Shown in pieces: positions 20,476 to 28,734 of a stretch of 64,000 nt of DNA; positions within the stretch are counted from its first letter, which is position 1, and the number at the start of each line of letters is the position of its first letter. The position numbers and the translations under genes are program-made. Source of the DNA: Mobilibacterium timonense (GTDB taxonomy: Bacteria; Bacillota; Clostridia; Peptostreptococcales; Anaerovoracaceae). A model generated the notes under the pieces. It was not told where the DNA came from. It did not search any database and worked only from the letters and a program-made list of their open reading frames with translations. The stretch lies in the NCBI RefSeq assembly GCF_900155555.1, contig NZ_FUHN01000007.1:1-64000 (forward strand), read 5' to 3'.

Positions 20476-21198
20476 TTGAATAAAAACAGGAATACCGGAG
20501 TCTGGATACTTCTCCTGCTCCTGTTGATAACGAATTTTATGAACGGGGGGCTGAGCGACCCGAAGACTTATTTTCTGAATATGCTGCTGTCACTGCCGGG
20601 CATCGTGATCGGGCTCTCATTTCACGAGTTCGCCCACGCCTGGACTTCTGATAAGCTTGGTGATCCTACGCCGAGGAGCCAGGGCAGAGTGACCATAAAT
20701 CCCGCGGCGCACTTCGATCCGTTCGGGTTTCTGGCACTGGTGTTCTGCGGATTCGGATGGGGTATCCCCGTTCAGATAGACAACAGATATTACAAGCATC
20801 CGAGGAGGGATGAACTGCTGGTGTCCGTGGCGGGAGTCGCCATGAACCTGCTGGTAGCCGTAGTCCTTTCTTATGCAGCACATTTTTATCTGAAGTATTC
20901 AGGATACAGCCAGATGGACACCACCACATTGCCGGGGATCATAATGACGATCATCATCCAGGCGATACTGATCAACATCACACTTCTGGCCTTCAACATC
21001 ATCCCGCTGCCTCCGCTGGACGGATTCGGGATAATAACGGAGATCTTTGACCTGAGACAGTACAAGTGGTACTACGATTTCTACTCCAAGGGGAACATCA
21101 TACTGATCATCCTTCTGATTGTAGGGGCAGTCAACTGGATCATCTCTCCGCTGGTGTCCGTGATCTACAGGGCACTGCTGTACGGGATAATCATCTGA
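20476..21198 (+). CDS. site-2 protease family (M50) membrane metalloprotease
   Basis: A 240-residue intramembrane zinc protease homologue. The zinc motif HEFAHAW is the HExxH form, and the third ligand region NIIPLPPLDG matches the family NxxPxPPLDG. Four to six hydrophobic segments are evident. The bacterial group of this short type (YwhC-like) is of unknown substrate. The start is TTG at 20476, about 10 nt after GGGAGG. It ends the plsX-miaB run and is followed by a strong terminator. Confidence 0.88.
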   Translation: MNKNRNTGVWILLLLLLITNFMNGGLSDPKTYFLNMLLSLPGIVIGLSFHEFAHAWTSDKLGDPTPRSQGRVTINPAAHFDPFGFLALVFCGFGWGIPVQIDNRYYKHPRRDELLVSVAGVAMNLLVAVVLSYAAHFYLKYSGYSQMDTTTLPGIIMTIIIQAILINITLLAFNIIPLPPLDGFGIITEIFDLRQYKWYYDFYSKGNIILIILLIVGAVNWIISPLVSVIYRALLYGIII

Positions 21199-21268
21199 TA
21201 GCGCTTCACTCGCCGAGTGTCTCTAACTGAAAAAAGTGTGTCGGTGGGAAACGTTTCCATCGACATGC

Positions 21269-21317
21269 AAAAGGGCCGTCGCATTTCGAAAAATGAGATG
21301 CAGCGGCCCTTTTTTTT
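21269..21317. terminator. bidirectional terminator
   Basis: AAAAGGGCCG (21269-21278) pairs with CGGCCCTTTT (21304-21313), with additional pairing of GCAT and ATGC inside. T runs lie outward on both strands. It lies between the convergent protease (+) and OsmC (-) genes. Confidence 0.85.
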
Positions 21318-21340
21318 AAACCCACGCAGTGTCCGGCGGA

Positions 21341-21769
21341 TCACTCGAACACGATGTCGTTGAACTTAATGTTGACCTTTCCTCTCAGCGTGTTGCCGAT
21401 CGGGCATCCGGCCTCTACGCCCTGGATCAGGTTCTTCACGTTCTCCTTAGGAGAGCTGCTCTTCACGTGGAATGTGACGCGGATCTCCTGGAATCCGTTG
21501 TACTCGCTTCCTTCGTCCAGGTCCAGATCGCCTTCTAGCTCCGCATAGCAGTCGCCCAGATCGACCTCGTATCCGGGAGCCATCATGGCGGCCAGGATCG
21601 TCAGGCATCCGCCGTATGCGCTGAGGAGCAGCTCCACCGGATTCATTCCCTTGTCTGTTCCGCCGCCTTCGACGGGCTCGTCCATGATGACTTTGAAACC
21701 TCTGGACTGAGCTTCCACCTGCAGACCTTCGGACAGACGGGAAACCTTTGCATTGAATGTACTGATCAT
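21341..21769 (-). CDS. OsmC/Ohr-family peroxide-reducing protein
   Basis: A 142-residue OsmC-like fold protein. The two redox cysteines of the family are visible, in YGGCLTILA and in AGCPIGNTL. Family members reduce organic hydroperoxides using thiols, and some paralogues are of unknown function. The frame extends upstream, but GGAG lies 10 nt ahead of the ATG at 21769 (MISTFNAK), which is preferred. It is a single gene divergent from clpB, which would fit a stress-related neighbourhood. Confidence 0.85.
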   Translation of the reverse strand: MISTFNAKVSRLSEGLQVEAQSRGFKVIMDEPVEGGGTDKGMNPVELLLSAYGGCLTILAAMMAPGYEVDLGDCYAELEGDLDLDEGSEYNGFQEIRVTFHVKSSSPKENVKNLIQGVEAGCPIGNTLRGKVNIKFNDIVFE

Positions 21770-21981
21770 CTTCTTACATCTCCTTTCAAAAACCACGATA
21801 CGGAACAAAAAATCTGACCGGACCTGCGCAGAGTCTGAAATTTCCGGACATACGCAGATCGGCAGTCAAATGCAATCATTCCTTGATAATTTTCACACAA
21901 TATATCCCTTCTTTCCAAAAGATAATATCGATAGCCTCAGGTGCGACCTATTTCGTCTTCACACAATCATCACACAAACTG

Positions 21982-22008
21982 TTAGCACTCTACACAAGAG
22001 AGTGCTAA
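21982..22008. promoter_or_regulatory. CIRCE element (HrcA operator) ahead of clpB
   Basis: TTAGCACTC and GAGTGCTAA flank exactly nine bases (TACACAAGA), a perfect match to the CIRCE consensus. It lies 68 nt upstream of the clpB start. HrcA would repress clpB at normal temperature. No hrcA gene is in this window. Confidence 0.96.
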
Positions 22009-22076
22009 ATTATCATTGTCGAATCAGATAGACAAAAAAGACGAGACAAAAAAATCCCATTTTAAGGAGGGAGATC

Positions 22077-24602
22077 ATGAATATAGAAAAGTATACTCAG
22101 AAGATGCAGACCGCGGTCATGGACGCACAGAACCTGGCCATCGAAAACGGTCAGCAGACATTGGAGGTGGCCCATCTCCATCTGGCAATACTGAACGACA
22201 GAGAGGGCTTGATACCTAAGCTGCTCTACGCCATGAACGTGGACGTGGACGGGATGAGGAAAGATGTAGCCCAGTCGGTGGACGGGCTTCCGAAGGTCAG
22301 CGGAGGAGACGGACAGGTCTACATGTCCGGAAAGCTGAACAAGGTATTCCTGGACGCCGAGAAGATAGCAGGGCAGTTCAAGGACGAGTACGTGAGCGTT
22401 GAGCACGCCTACATCGCCATCATGGGCTGCGGCGATCCGGAGACGGACAAGATACTCAGAAAATACGGGATCAGCAAAGACGAGTTCATGAAGGCGCTCA
22501 CCATGGTAAGGGGCAATCAGAGGGTGACCAACCAGAATCCTGAGGACAGCTACGACGCCCTGAACAAATACGGCACTGACCTGGTACAGGCGGCGAGAGA
22601 GGGAAAGCTGGATCCTGTCATCGGAAGAGACAACGAGATAAGGAGGACCATCGAGATCCTGTCCAGGCGTACCAAGAACAACCCTGTGCTCATAGGTGAG
22701 CCTGGCGTTGGTAAGACCGCCGTAGTGGAGGGCCTGGCCCAGAGGATCGTGAAGGGAGATGTTCCGGAGACTCTGAAGGACAAGACGATATTCTCGCTGG
22801 ACATGGGTTCCCTGATCGCCGGAGCGAAGTACAGAGGAGAGTTCGAGGAAAGGCTCAAGGCCGTCCTGAACGAGATCGATAAATCTGACGGTAACATCAT
22901 CCTCTTCATCGATGAGATCCACAACATAGTCGGAGCAGGAAGGACCGAGGGCTCCATGGACGCAGGGAACCTGCTGAAGCCTAAGCTGGCGAGAGGCGAG
23001 CTCCACTGCATCGGTGCCACCACCCTTGACGAATACAGAAAGTACATCGAGAAGGATGCCGCCCTGGAGCGCCGTTTCCAGAAGGTGATGGTGGACGAAC
23101 CAAGTGTCGAGGACACCATATCGATTCTGAGAGGCCTCAAGGAAAAGTTCGAGATACATCACGGCGTGAGGATCACGGACAACGCCCTGATAGCCTGCGC
23201 AACTCTTTCCAACAGGTACATAAGCGACAGGTTCCTGCCTGATAAGGCCATAGACCTCATGGATGAGGCGGCCGCCAGGATCAGGACGGAGATCGACAGC
23301 ATGCCTTCGGAGCTGGACAACATTGAGAGAAAGATAATGCAGCTCCAGATAGAGCGCCAGGCCCTGACAAAGGAGACGGACAAGGCCAGTAAGGAGCGTC
23401 TCCAGGCCATCGAGAGCGAGCTGGCGGACCTGAAGGACCAGGACGCCGCCATGAAGGCAAAGTGGGAGAGCGAGAAGAAGGACATCACCTCCCTCAAGAG
23501 CAAGAAGCAGGAAATCGAGGATCTGAACCACCAGATCGAGGAGGCCGAGAGGGCCTACGACCTGGAGAAGCTGGCGAAGCTGAAGTACGGCGACCTGCCT
23601 AAGGCCGAGAAAGAGCTGGAGGACGCCAAGAACAGGCTGAACCAGGAGGGAGGCAACAGGCTCCTCAAGGAAGAGGTAGACGAGGACGAGGTCCAGGCCG
23701 TCATCTCTCAGTGGACCGGCATTCCTGTGGAGAAGCTGGCGGAGACAGAGCGTGAGAAGCTGCTGAACCTGCCTAAGATACTCCACAAGAGGGTAGTAGG
23801 CCAGGACGAGGGCATCGAAGCCGTGACCGAGGCCATACTCCGTGCGCGCGCTGGGCTCAAGAACGAGAACCGACCGATAGGTTCCTTCATTTTCCTGGGC
23901 CCTACCGGCGTCGGAAAGACGGAACTGGCGAAGGCTCTCTGCGAGACCCTGTTCGACACGGAGAAGAACCTGATAAGGATAGACATGTCCGAGTACATGG
24001 AAAAGCATTCAGTTTCCCGTCTTGTCGGAGCGCCTCCGGGATACGTAGGATACGAGGAGGGCGGTCAGCTCACAGAGGCTGTCCGCAGGAAGCCTTACAG
24101 CGTTGTGCTCCTGGACGAGATAGAAAAGGCCCATCCGGACGTGTTCAACCTGCTGCTCCAGCTGCTGGACGATGGACGTCTTACGGACAACAAGGGCCGT
24201 GTGGTGGACTTCAAGAACACCATCATAATCATGACGTCCAACCTTCAGAGAGATCAGCTGACCTCGTTCTTCAGGCCTGAGTTCCTGAACAGGGTGGACG
24301 ACATAATCGTGTTCCAGTCCCTGAACAAGAGCCAGATCAAGGAAATCGTGAGGATGACAGTAAGAGATCTGTCCGACAGGCTCAAGGAAAAGGATATAGA
24401 GGTCGTGCTCACGGACAGCGCCGCGTCCCTCATCGCGGATGAGGCGTACGATTCCGTATACGGCGCCCGTCCTGTAAAGCGCTACGTCCAGAAGCACATA
24501 GAGAACGAGATCGCACGGATGATCATCGCCGGAGACGTCAGCAGCGGCTGCCGCATCAGGATCGGCGATGAGAACGGCGAATTGAAATTCAACGTCGAAT
24601 AG
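22077..24602 (+). CDS. clpB: ATP-dependent disaggregase ClpB
   Basis: Hexameric AAA+ chaperone that rescues aggregated proteins with DnaK. It has an N-terminal Clp_N domain, NBD1 with Walker A GEPGVGKT (about residue 206), the coiled-coil M domain (about 400-540) that distinguishes ClpB from ClpC, and NBD2 with GPTGVGKT (about 608). Length is 841, slightly under the usual ~860. Between the sensor-1 motif IIIMTSN and [11 protein letters not shown] only nine residues remain, where family members have about twenty-five to thirty, so a surface segment of NBD2 seems deleted in frame. The start follows AAGGAGGGAG, and CIRCE lies upstream. Confidence 0.95.
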   Translation: MNIEKYTQKMQTAVMDAQNLAIENGQQTLEVAHLHLAILNDREGLIPKLLYAMNVDVDGMRKDVAQSVDGLPKVSGGDGQVYMSGKLNKVFLDAEKIAGQFKDEYVSVEHAYIAIMGCGDPETDKILRKYGISKDEFMKALTMVRGNQRVTNQNPEDSYDALNKYGTDLVQAAREGKLDPVIGRDNEIRRTIEILSRRTKNNPVLIGEPGVGKTAVVEGLAQRIVKGDVPETLKDKTIFSLDMGSLIAGAKYRGEFEERLKAVLNEIDKSDGNIILFIDEIHNIVGAGRTEGSMDAGNLLKPKLARGELHCIGATTLDEYRKYIEKDAALERRFQKVMVDEPSVEDTISILRGLKEKFEIHHGVRITDNALIACATLSNRYISDRFLPDKAIDLMDEAAARIRTEIDSMPSELDNIERKIMQLQIERQALTKETDKASKERLQAIESELADLKDQDAAMKAKWESEKKDITSLKSKKQEIEDLNHQIEEAERAYDLEKLAKLKYGDLPKAEKELEDAKNRLNQEGGNRLLKEEVDEDEVQAVISQWTGIPVEKLAETEREKLLNLPKILHKRVVGQDEGIEAVTEAILRARAGLKNENRPIGSFIFLGPTGVGKTELAKALCETLFDTEKNLIRIDMSEYMEKHSVSRLVGAPPGYVGYEEGGQLTEAVRRKPYSVVLLDEIEKAHPDVFNLLLQLLDDGRLTDNKGRVVDFKNTIIIMTSNLQRDQLTSFFRPEFLNRVDDIIVFQSLNKSQIKEIVRMTVRDLSDRLKEKDIEVVLTDSAASLIADEAYDSVYGARPVKRYVQKHIENEIARMIIAGDVSSGCRIRIGDENGELKFNVE

Positions 24603-24610
24603 GATATAAT
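24583..24610 (+). promoter_or_regulatory. promoter candidate for murT-gatD
   Basis: TTGAAA (24583-24588) and a perfect TATAAT (24605-24610) are 16 nt apart. The -35 overlaps the end of clpB. It sits about 85 nt ahead of murT. Confidence 0.6.
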
Positions 24611-24636
24611 CGACCCAATAATACGAACGATTAGAG

Positions 24637-24667
24637 AAATAGGTGAAAACGCTGTTTTCACCTATTT
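24637..24667. repeat. perfect 14-bp inverted repeat in murT leader
   Basis: AAATAGGTGAAAAC (24637-24650) and GTTTTCACCTATTT (24654-24667) are perfectly complementary around GCT. No T tract follows, so it is not a standard terminator. It lies between the TATAAT candidate and murT and could be an mRNA element or an operator. Confidence 0.7.
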
Positions 24668-24694
24668 CGGCGTAGAGGGGAATTTTTTCAGACG

Positions 24695-26155
24695 ATGGGC
24701 AGGATCAGATTTTATTTCGCGCTGTGGGCGGCAAAGCTCTCGGTGGTGGCGCTGAAGATAACCAGGCACAACGGGACGAACTTCCCGGGAGTAGTAGCTC
24801 TCAGGCTGTGCCCGGATTTTTTGAAGTACATCCAGAAGCCGGAGAGGATCGTCGGGGTCACCGGTACCAACGGCAAGACCACGGCCACCAATATGGCCAG
24901 GGACATGCTGGCCAACATGGGAGTGAACGCTCTGTGCAACAGCACAGGATCGAACATCGCCACGGGTATCTCGACCGCCTTCATAAGCGGCGTGGGGCTT
25001 TCCGGGAAATGCCGCTACGACACCGCGGTCCTGGAGATAGACGAGCGTTCCGCAAAGAACCTCTTTCCCTATTTCGCCCCGGACTACCTGCTGGTGATGA
25101 ACCTGTCCAGGGACTCGATAATGAGGAACGGACACCCTGAGTACATAAGGGATTTCCTGACGACATATATCCCGAAGTCCACAAAGGTCATCCTCAACGC
25201 GGACGATCTCATCGCATCCTCGGTCTCCCCGGATAACCAGAGATTTTTTTACGGGATCTCACGGATGGAAGGAGACAGGACCGAGGTGCCGAACCTCATC
25301 AGCGACCTTCAGATATGCCCGCGCTGCAGCGGAAAGCTGAAGTACGAGTACATAAGGTATTCAAACATCGGTCGGGCGTACTGCCCGGACTGCGGGTACA
25401 CCGCACCTGAATACGACGGCGGAGCGTCGTCCGTAGATCTGGAGAATATGAAATTCAGGTATACGCTTTACCAGGGCGTGCACTCACAGGGAGCCACGAC
25501 GTCAGATGGTCCTGGCGCCGGCGAGGCAGTGGACTCGCTGGAATTCCCTGTGATGAATGCGAGCGTTTTCAATATCTACAACCAGGTGGCTGAGATATCC
25601 CTCTTCCACGTGATGGGCTACAGCCTGGAGGAGATCCGGAAAGCCATGGACGGAGTGGGGATCACGAAGTCCAGGCTTGGAACGGAACAGGTGGGGGACA
25701 AGACCGTCATCAACTTCCTTTGCAAGGAGAAGAACGCATATGCGGCCTCCAGGGTCTTCGAGCGCATCCACCAGATAGATGGAGACAAGGAGATCCTCAT
25801 GTACAACAGCTGCATCGGGGATACGCATCACTGGTCAGAGAATGTCTGCTGGATGTACGATGCGGATTTTGAATTCCTGGCTGACGACAGGATCAAGCAG
25901 ATCGTGGTCTATGGAGACAGGGGCCTCGATCTGAAATTCAGGATGCTGCTGGCTGGAGTGGACGAAAGCGTGATCACATACGTGGAGAAGCCGGAGGAGG
26001 GCATAGATAAGCTGAAGCTCTTTCCGAACGACAATATCTACATTCTTTACGGCACGGATTCCTTTGATCTTGGCATGAAGACCAGGAGACAGGTCATAGA
26101 TCACATCAAGGCCTGTGAAGGAAATGACGGAACAGGAAAGGAGGACGGGAGATAA
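24695..26155 (+). CDS. murT: MurT-type Mur ligase (lipid II isoglutaminyl synthase subunit)
   Basis: In Gram-positives MurT with GatD amidates the D-Glu residue of lipid II. The Mur-ligase ATP motif is GVTGTNGKTT (about residues 53-62). A zinc-ribbon insert with CPRC and CPDC (about residues 208-232) is specific to MurT among Mur ligases. A C-terminal DUF1727-like domain includes WMYDADFEFL. Length 486 is slightly above S. aureus MurT. The next gene overlaps the last base of its stop codon, so the two are coupled. Because the partner seems catalytically inactive, the nitrogen donor is uncertain. Confidence 0.88.
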   Translation: MGRIRFYFALWAAKLSVVALKITRHNGTNFPGVVALRLCPDFLKYIQKPERIVGVTGTNGKTTATNMARDMLANMGVNALCNSTGSNIATGISTAFISGVGLSGKCRYDTAVLEIDERSAKNLFPYFAPDYLLVMNLSRDSIMRNGHPEYIRDFLTTYIPKSTKVILNADDLIASSVSPDNQRFFYGISRMEGDRTEVPNLISDLQICPRCSGKLKYEYIRYSNIGRAYCPDCGYTAPEYDGGASSVDLENMKFRYTLYQGVHSQGATTSDGPGAGEAVDSLEFPVMNASVFNIYNQVAEISLFHVMGYSLEEIRKAMDGVGITKSRLGTEQVGDKTVINFLCKEKNAYAASRVFERIHQIDGDKEILMYNSCIGDTHHWSENVCWMYDADFEFLADDRIKQIVVYGDRGLDLKFRMLLAGVDESVITYVEKPEEGIDKLKLFPNDNIYILYGTDSFDLGMKTRRQVIDHIKACEGNDGTGKEDGR

Positions 26156-26907
26156 TGATCGTAGAATCTTTGTATCCTGAAGTTGCCGACCTCTACGGGG
26201 AGCTGGGCAACGTGATGTACCTCCAGAGGTCCACGGGGTGTCAGGTGATCGAGACCGGCCTGAACCAAGAGCCGGCCTTTCTCACAAGAGACGATATCGA
26301 CCTGGTGTACATGGGCACCATGACAGAAAGAGCTCAGGAGCTGGTGATAGAAAGGCTCGAGCCTCATAAGGAAGAGATAATACAGTCGATAGAGAACGGG
26401 CAGCGTTTCCTGATCACGGGAAACGCCCTCGAGATCTTCGGTAAGGAGATCGAGGACAGGGACCCGGAGCTGCTCGGCGGCAGAGATCCGGTGACCAGAG
26501 GCCTCGGGATATTCGGCTTCCACACGGAGAGGAGGATGCTTCACAGGTTCAACTCCCTTTTCCACGGAATGTTCCAGGCACAGGGGACGCAGGAGGCCAT
26601 CGACATCGTGGGCTTCAACAGCCAGTTCACCCAGTCGTTCCGCGACGAAGAGCTGAAGCCGCTCTTTTCCATCGTCAGAGGCCGCGGCTTCGAGCCTGAG
26701 GGCTCTGGAGAGGGCATCCGCTACAGGAACTTCATGGCCACATACATAATAGGTCCTCTGCTCGTGCTGAACCCGCTGTTCACGAAATACCTCCTTCAGG
26801 AGATGGGAGAAAAAGAAGTTTCCCTCGCCTGCGAGGAAGCGGCGTTCGCGGCGTATGAAAAGAGGCTTCAGGAGTATTCGGAGCCTGACAGGGGGTTCGT
26901 GTATTAG
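26155..26907 (+). CDS. GatD-like class I amidotransferase homologue lacking catalytic Cys and His
   Basis: The fold and context are those of GatD, the glutaminase partner of MurT: it begins SLYPEVADLYGELGN, like the family LYPDLLNLYGDRGN, and overlaps murT. However, the nucleophile elbow, which should read CGGYQ-LG, reads ITGNALEIFG, with Thr88 where the Cys belongs. The catalytic His of the Y-L-H-G-P motif is replaced in YIIGPLL (Ile199). The GGGQD-type oxyanion region reads MGTMTE. So glutaminase activity is not expected. It may act as a structural subunit, with free ammonia or a different donor used. The 250 residues are complete and the frame is clean, so it is not a decayed gene by length. 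Confidence 0.82.
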   Translation: MIVESLYPEVADLYGELGNVMYLQRSTGCQVIETGLNQEPAFLTRDDIDLVYMGTMTERAQELVIERLEPHKEEIIQSIENGQRFLITGNALEIFGKEIEDRDPELLGGRDPVTRGLGIFGFHTERRMLHRFNSLFHGMFQAQGTQEAIDIVGFNSQFTQSFRDEELKPLFSIVRGRGFEPEGSGEGIRYRNFMATYIIGPLLVLNPLFTKYLLQEMGEKEVSLACEEAAFAAYEKRLQEYSEPDRGFVY

Positions 26908-26959
26908 TCAGTTATCATCTGCGGCTCCAGGGGCTGCGTGGACAGAGAAGGTGAGAGAT

Positions 26960-27886
26960 ATGTCTGATATCAAGGAATTTTACAGGAGAGCGGCCAACGG
27001 AGAGGGACAGGTGTACTCCGTGGAGCTGAAGGCTGATGATCCCAGGGGCGTGGTCCAGATCGTCCACGGCATGAGCGAGCATTCCGGAAGGTATCTGGAG
27101 CTGGCGAAGGCCCTGAATCAACATGGATATTCCGTATACGCCAACGACCTGGTGGGACACGGGATCAGCCAGCAGGGACACAAGGGAGCTTTTTCCGAAG
27201 AGTCCGGTGGCTATGATTGCCTGGTGGATGATATAGAGAGCCTTTTCCGGTTCGGGGAAAAGCGCTCCGGGCGCTGCCCGAAGGTCCTGATCGGCGTTGG
27301 CCTCGGGGCGGCTCTGGCGGAGCTGCACTGCGCCAGATATGGGAGCGAGAGCCTGCTCATGGGAATAGGGCAGCTGGCCAGCCCGACGCTGGCCCCGGCA
27401 ATATCCACCGCGGCCACGAACCACATCCTCATGAACGGATACACCAGCGTTTCGATGGCGGTGCACAACATGATGACGGATCACGCCAGGATGCCTGGCT
27501 CTGATCCGGAGAACCAGTATTATTGGCTCACGTCGGACGACGAGGAGATCAAGAAATACATAGACGACCCGGACTGCGGCTTCCCTCTTGCCGCATCTGC
27601 CTACAAGGAGATACTCGAAGGAAACAGGGAACTGGTGAAGACCATCAAGAGAGGGGAAATGAAAGACATCCCGATCTACCTGATGTCCGGAAGCATGGAT
27701 GAAGCAGGAGGGTACACCAGAGCCACAAGAGAGATAGCCAAACTGATGAACAGCAACGGATCCAGCCAGGTGGCGGTTAAGTTCTACAGGAACGGCCTTC
27801 ACGACATCCTCCACGATCACTGCAGAGACGAGGTCACGGAGGATATCTGTTCCTGGATCGACCACAACATCAGCGTGATAAAGTAA
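26960..27886 (+). CDS. alpha/beta-hydrolase (monoglyceride-lipase-like) with Gly at the nucleophile position
   Basis: A 308-residue serine-aminopeptidase/monoacylglycerol-lipase-like fold. VVQIVHGMSEHSGRY is the oxyanion region, SMDEAGG carries the expected acidic residue, and GLHDILHD the expected His. The nucleophile elbow GxSxG reads GVGLG, with Gly114 encoded by GGC at 27299-27301, where a Ser codon AGC would be one base away. The protein therefore probably lacks hydrolase activity, unless this is a sequence error. The start ATG at 26960 follows GAAGGTGAGAG; the upstream extension overlaps the previous gene and is unlikely. It lies 52 nt after the GatD-like gene, likely in the same operon. 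Confidence 0.78.
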   Translation: MSDIKEFYRRAANGEGQVYSVELKADDPRGVVQIVHGMSEHSGRYLELAKALNQHGYSVYANDLVGHGISQQGHKGAFSEESGGYDCLVDDIESLFRFGEKRSGRCPKVLIGVGLGAALAELHCARYGSESLLMGIGQLASPTLAPAISTAATNHILMNGYTSVSMAVHNMMTDHARMPGSDPENQYYWLTSDDEEIKKYIDDPDCGFPLAASAYKEILEGNRELVKTIKRGEMKDIPIYLMSGSMDEAGGYTRATREIAKLMNSNGSSQVAVKFYRNGLHDILHDHCRDEVTEDICSWIDHNISVIK

Positions 27887-27891
27887 GAAAC

Positions 27892-27915
27892 AAAAAAAGC
27901 CGCCAAAACAGCGGC
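27892..27915 (-). terminator. rho-independent terminator of nth
   Basis: On the minus strand GCCGC and GCGGC flank a seven-base loop, followed by seven T (27892-27898). It lies 20 nt beyond the nth stop, between the two convergent genes. Confidence 0.8.
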
Positions 27916-27935
27916 ATGATAAGGATACGGATGAA

Positions 27936-28577
27936 CTAAGCCTGAGGATGGCGGCAGTGTTCCAGCACGGGACAGCTGCTGCACTCGGGCTTTCTTGCTT
28001 TACAGCACCGCCTCCCGTGGAAGATGAGGAGGTGGTGGGCCTGGGTCCACCGGTCCTCAGGCAGTACCCGCATGAGCCTTTTCTCGGTGGAAAGCACGTC
28101 CTTTTCGTCAGCCAGACCGAGCCTGTTGGAAACTCTGAACACGTGAGTGTCCACGGCTATGCGCTGCTCCCCGAAACCTTCGGCCAGCACCACGTTGGCG
28201 GTCTTCCTGCCGACCCCCGGAAGTTTCATCAGAGAGTCGAGATCCCCCGGCACTTCACCGTCAAAATCTTTTACAAGGGTCCTGGACATGGCGATGAGAT
28301 TTTTTGCCTTGTTCTTATATAATCCGATCGAACGGATGATATCCTCCACGTCTGCCTGGCTGGCGCCGGCCATGTCCTCAGGCCCCGGATAGCGGCTGAA
28401 CAGCTCCGGAGAGATCTTGTTGACGCTGACATCGGTGGTCTGTGCCGACAGCATCACCGCCTCCAGAAGATGAAATACGGTATCGTAGTGGAGCGCACAC
28501 CCCGCTTCGGGATACGCCTCCAGCAAGAGGTCCAGGACCTCGGGCGCTTCTTTTTTTGTGATCAGCTTTGATGACAT
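27936..28577 (-). CDS. nth: endonuclease III (DNA glycosylase/AP lyase)
   Basis: Base-excision repair enzyme removing oxidised pyrimidines. The helix-hairpin-helix LPGVGRKTANV includes the catalytic Lys, and the catalytic Asp is in VDTHVFRVSNR. The C-terminal 4Fe-4S motif is intact as CKARKPEC-SSC-PVLEHC (C-x6-C-x2-C-x5-C). Length 213 is standard. The start follows GAGGAAAAA. It is monocistronic and divergent from the GntR regulator. Confidence 0.96.
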   Translation of the reverse strand: MSSKLITKKEAPEVLDLLLEAYPEAGCALHYDTVFHLLEAVMLSAQTTDVSVNKISPELFSRYPGPEDMAGASQADVEDIIRSIGLYKNKAKNLIAMSRTLVKDFDGEVPGDLDSLMKLPGVGRKTANVVLAEGFGEQRIAVDTHVFRVSNRLGLADEKDVLSTEKRLMRVLPEDRWTQAHHLLIFHGRRCCKARKPECSSCPVLEHCRHPQA

Positions 28578-28647
28578 TTTTTCCTCACTGTTCTGGCGGG
28601 CCGTTCGTGTGCCCGCGGTAGTTTTTTCCCTTATTTATACCACGGTA

Positions 28648-28675
28648 TTGACAAAAATGATCTCGATTCTATAAT
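28648..28675 (+). promoter_or_regulatory. strong sigma-A promoter of the GntR gene
   Basis: Perfect TTGACA (28648-28653) and perfect TATAAT (28670-28675), 16 nt apart. It precedes the regulator by about 60 nt. Confidence 0.85.
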
Positions 28676-28712
28676 TGTATACAACAGTTATGCTGATTAT
28701 TTTGCATACAAT
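28675..28712. promoter_or_regulatory. two GntR/FCD-type operator boxes overlapping the promoter
   Basis: A perfect palindrome TTGTATACAA (28675-28684) abuts the -10 element, and a second copy TTGCATACAA (28702-28711) differs by one base. Their centres are 27 bp apart. FCD-type GntR proteins typically bind sites of this type, so autorepression is likely but inferred. Confidence 0.65.
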
Positions 28713-28734
28713 TTATTGACTGGGGGGAGTTATG

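Noticed and set aside
22062-24008. 648-codon open frame antisense to clpB
   Set aside because: Long only because stop codons are rare opposite AGG/GAG-rich coding sequence; the leucine-rich product has no domain logic.
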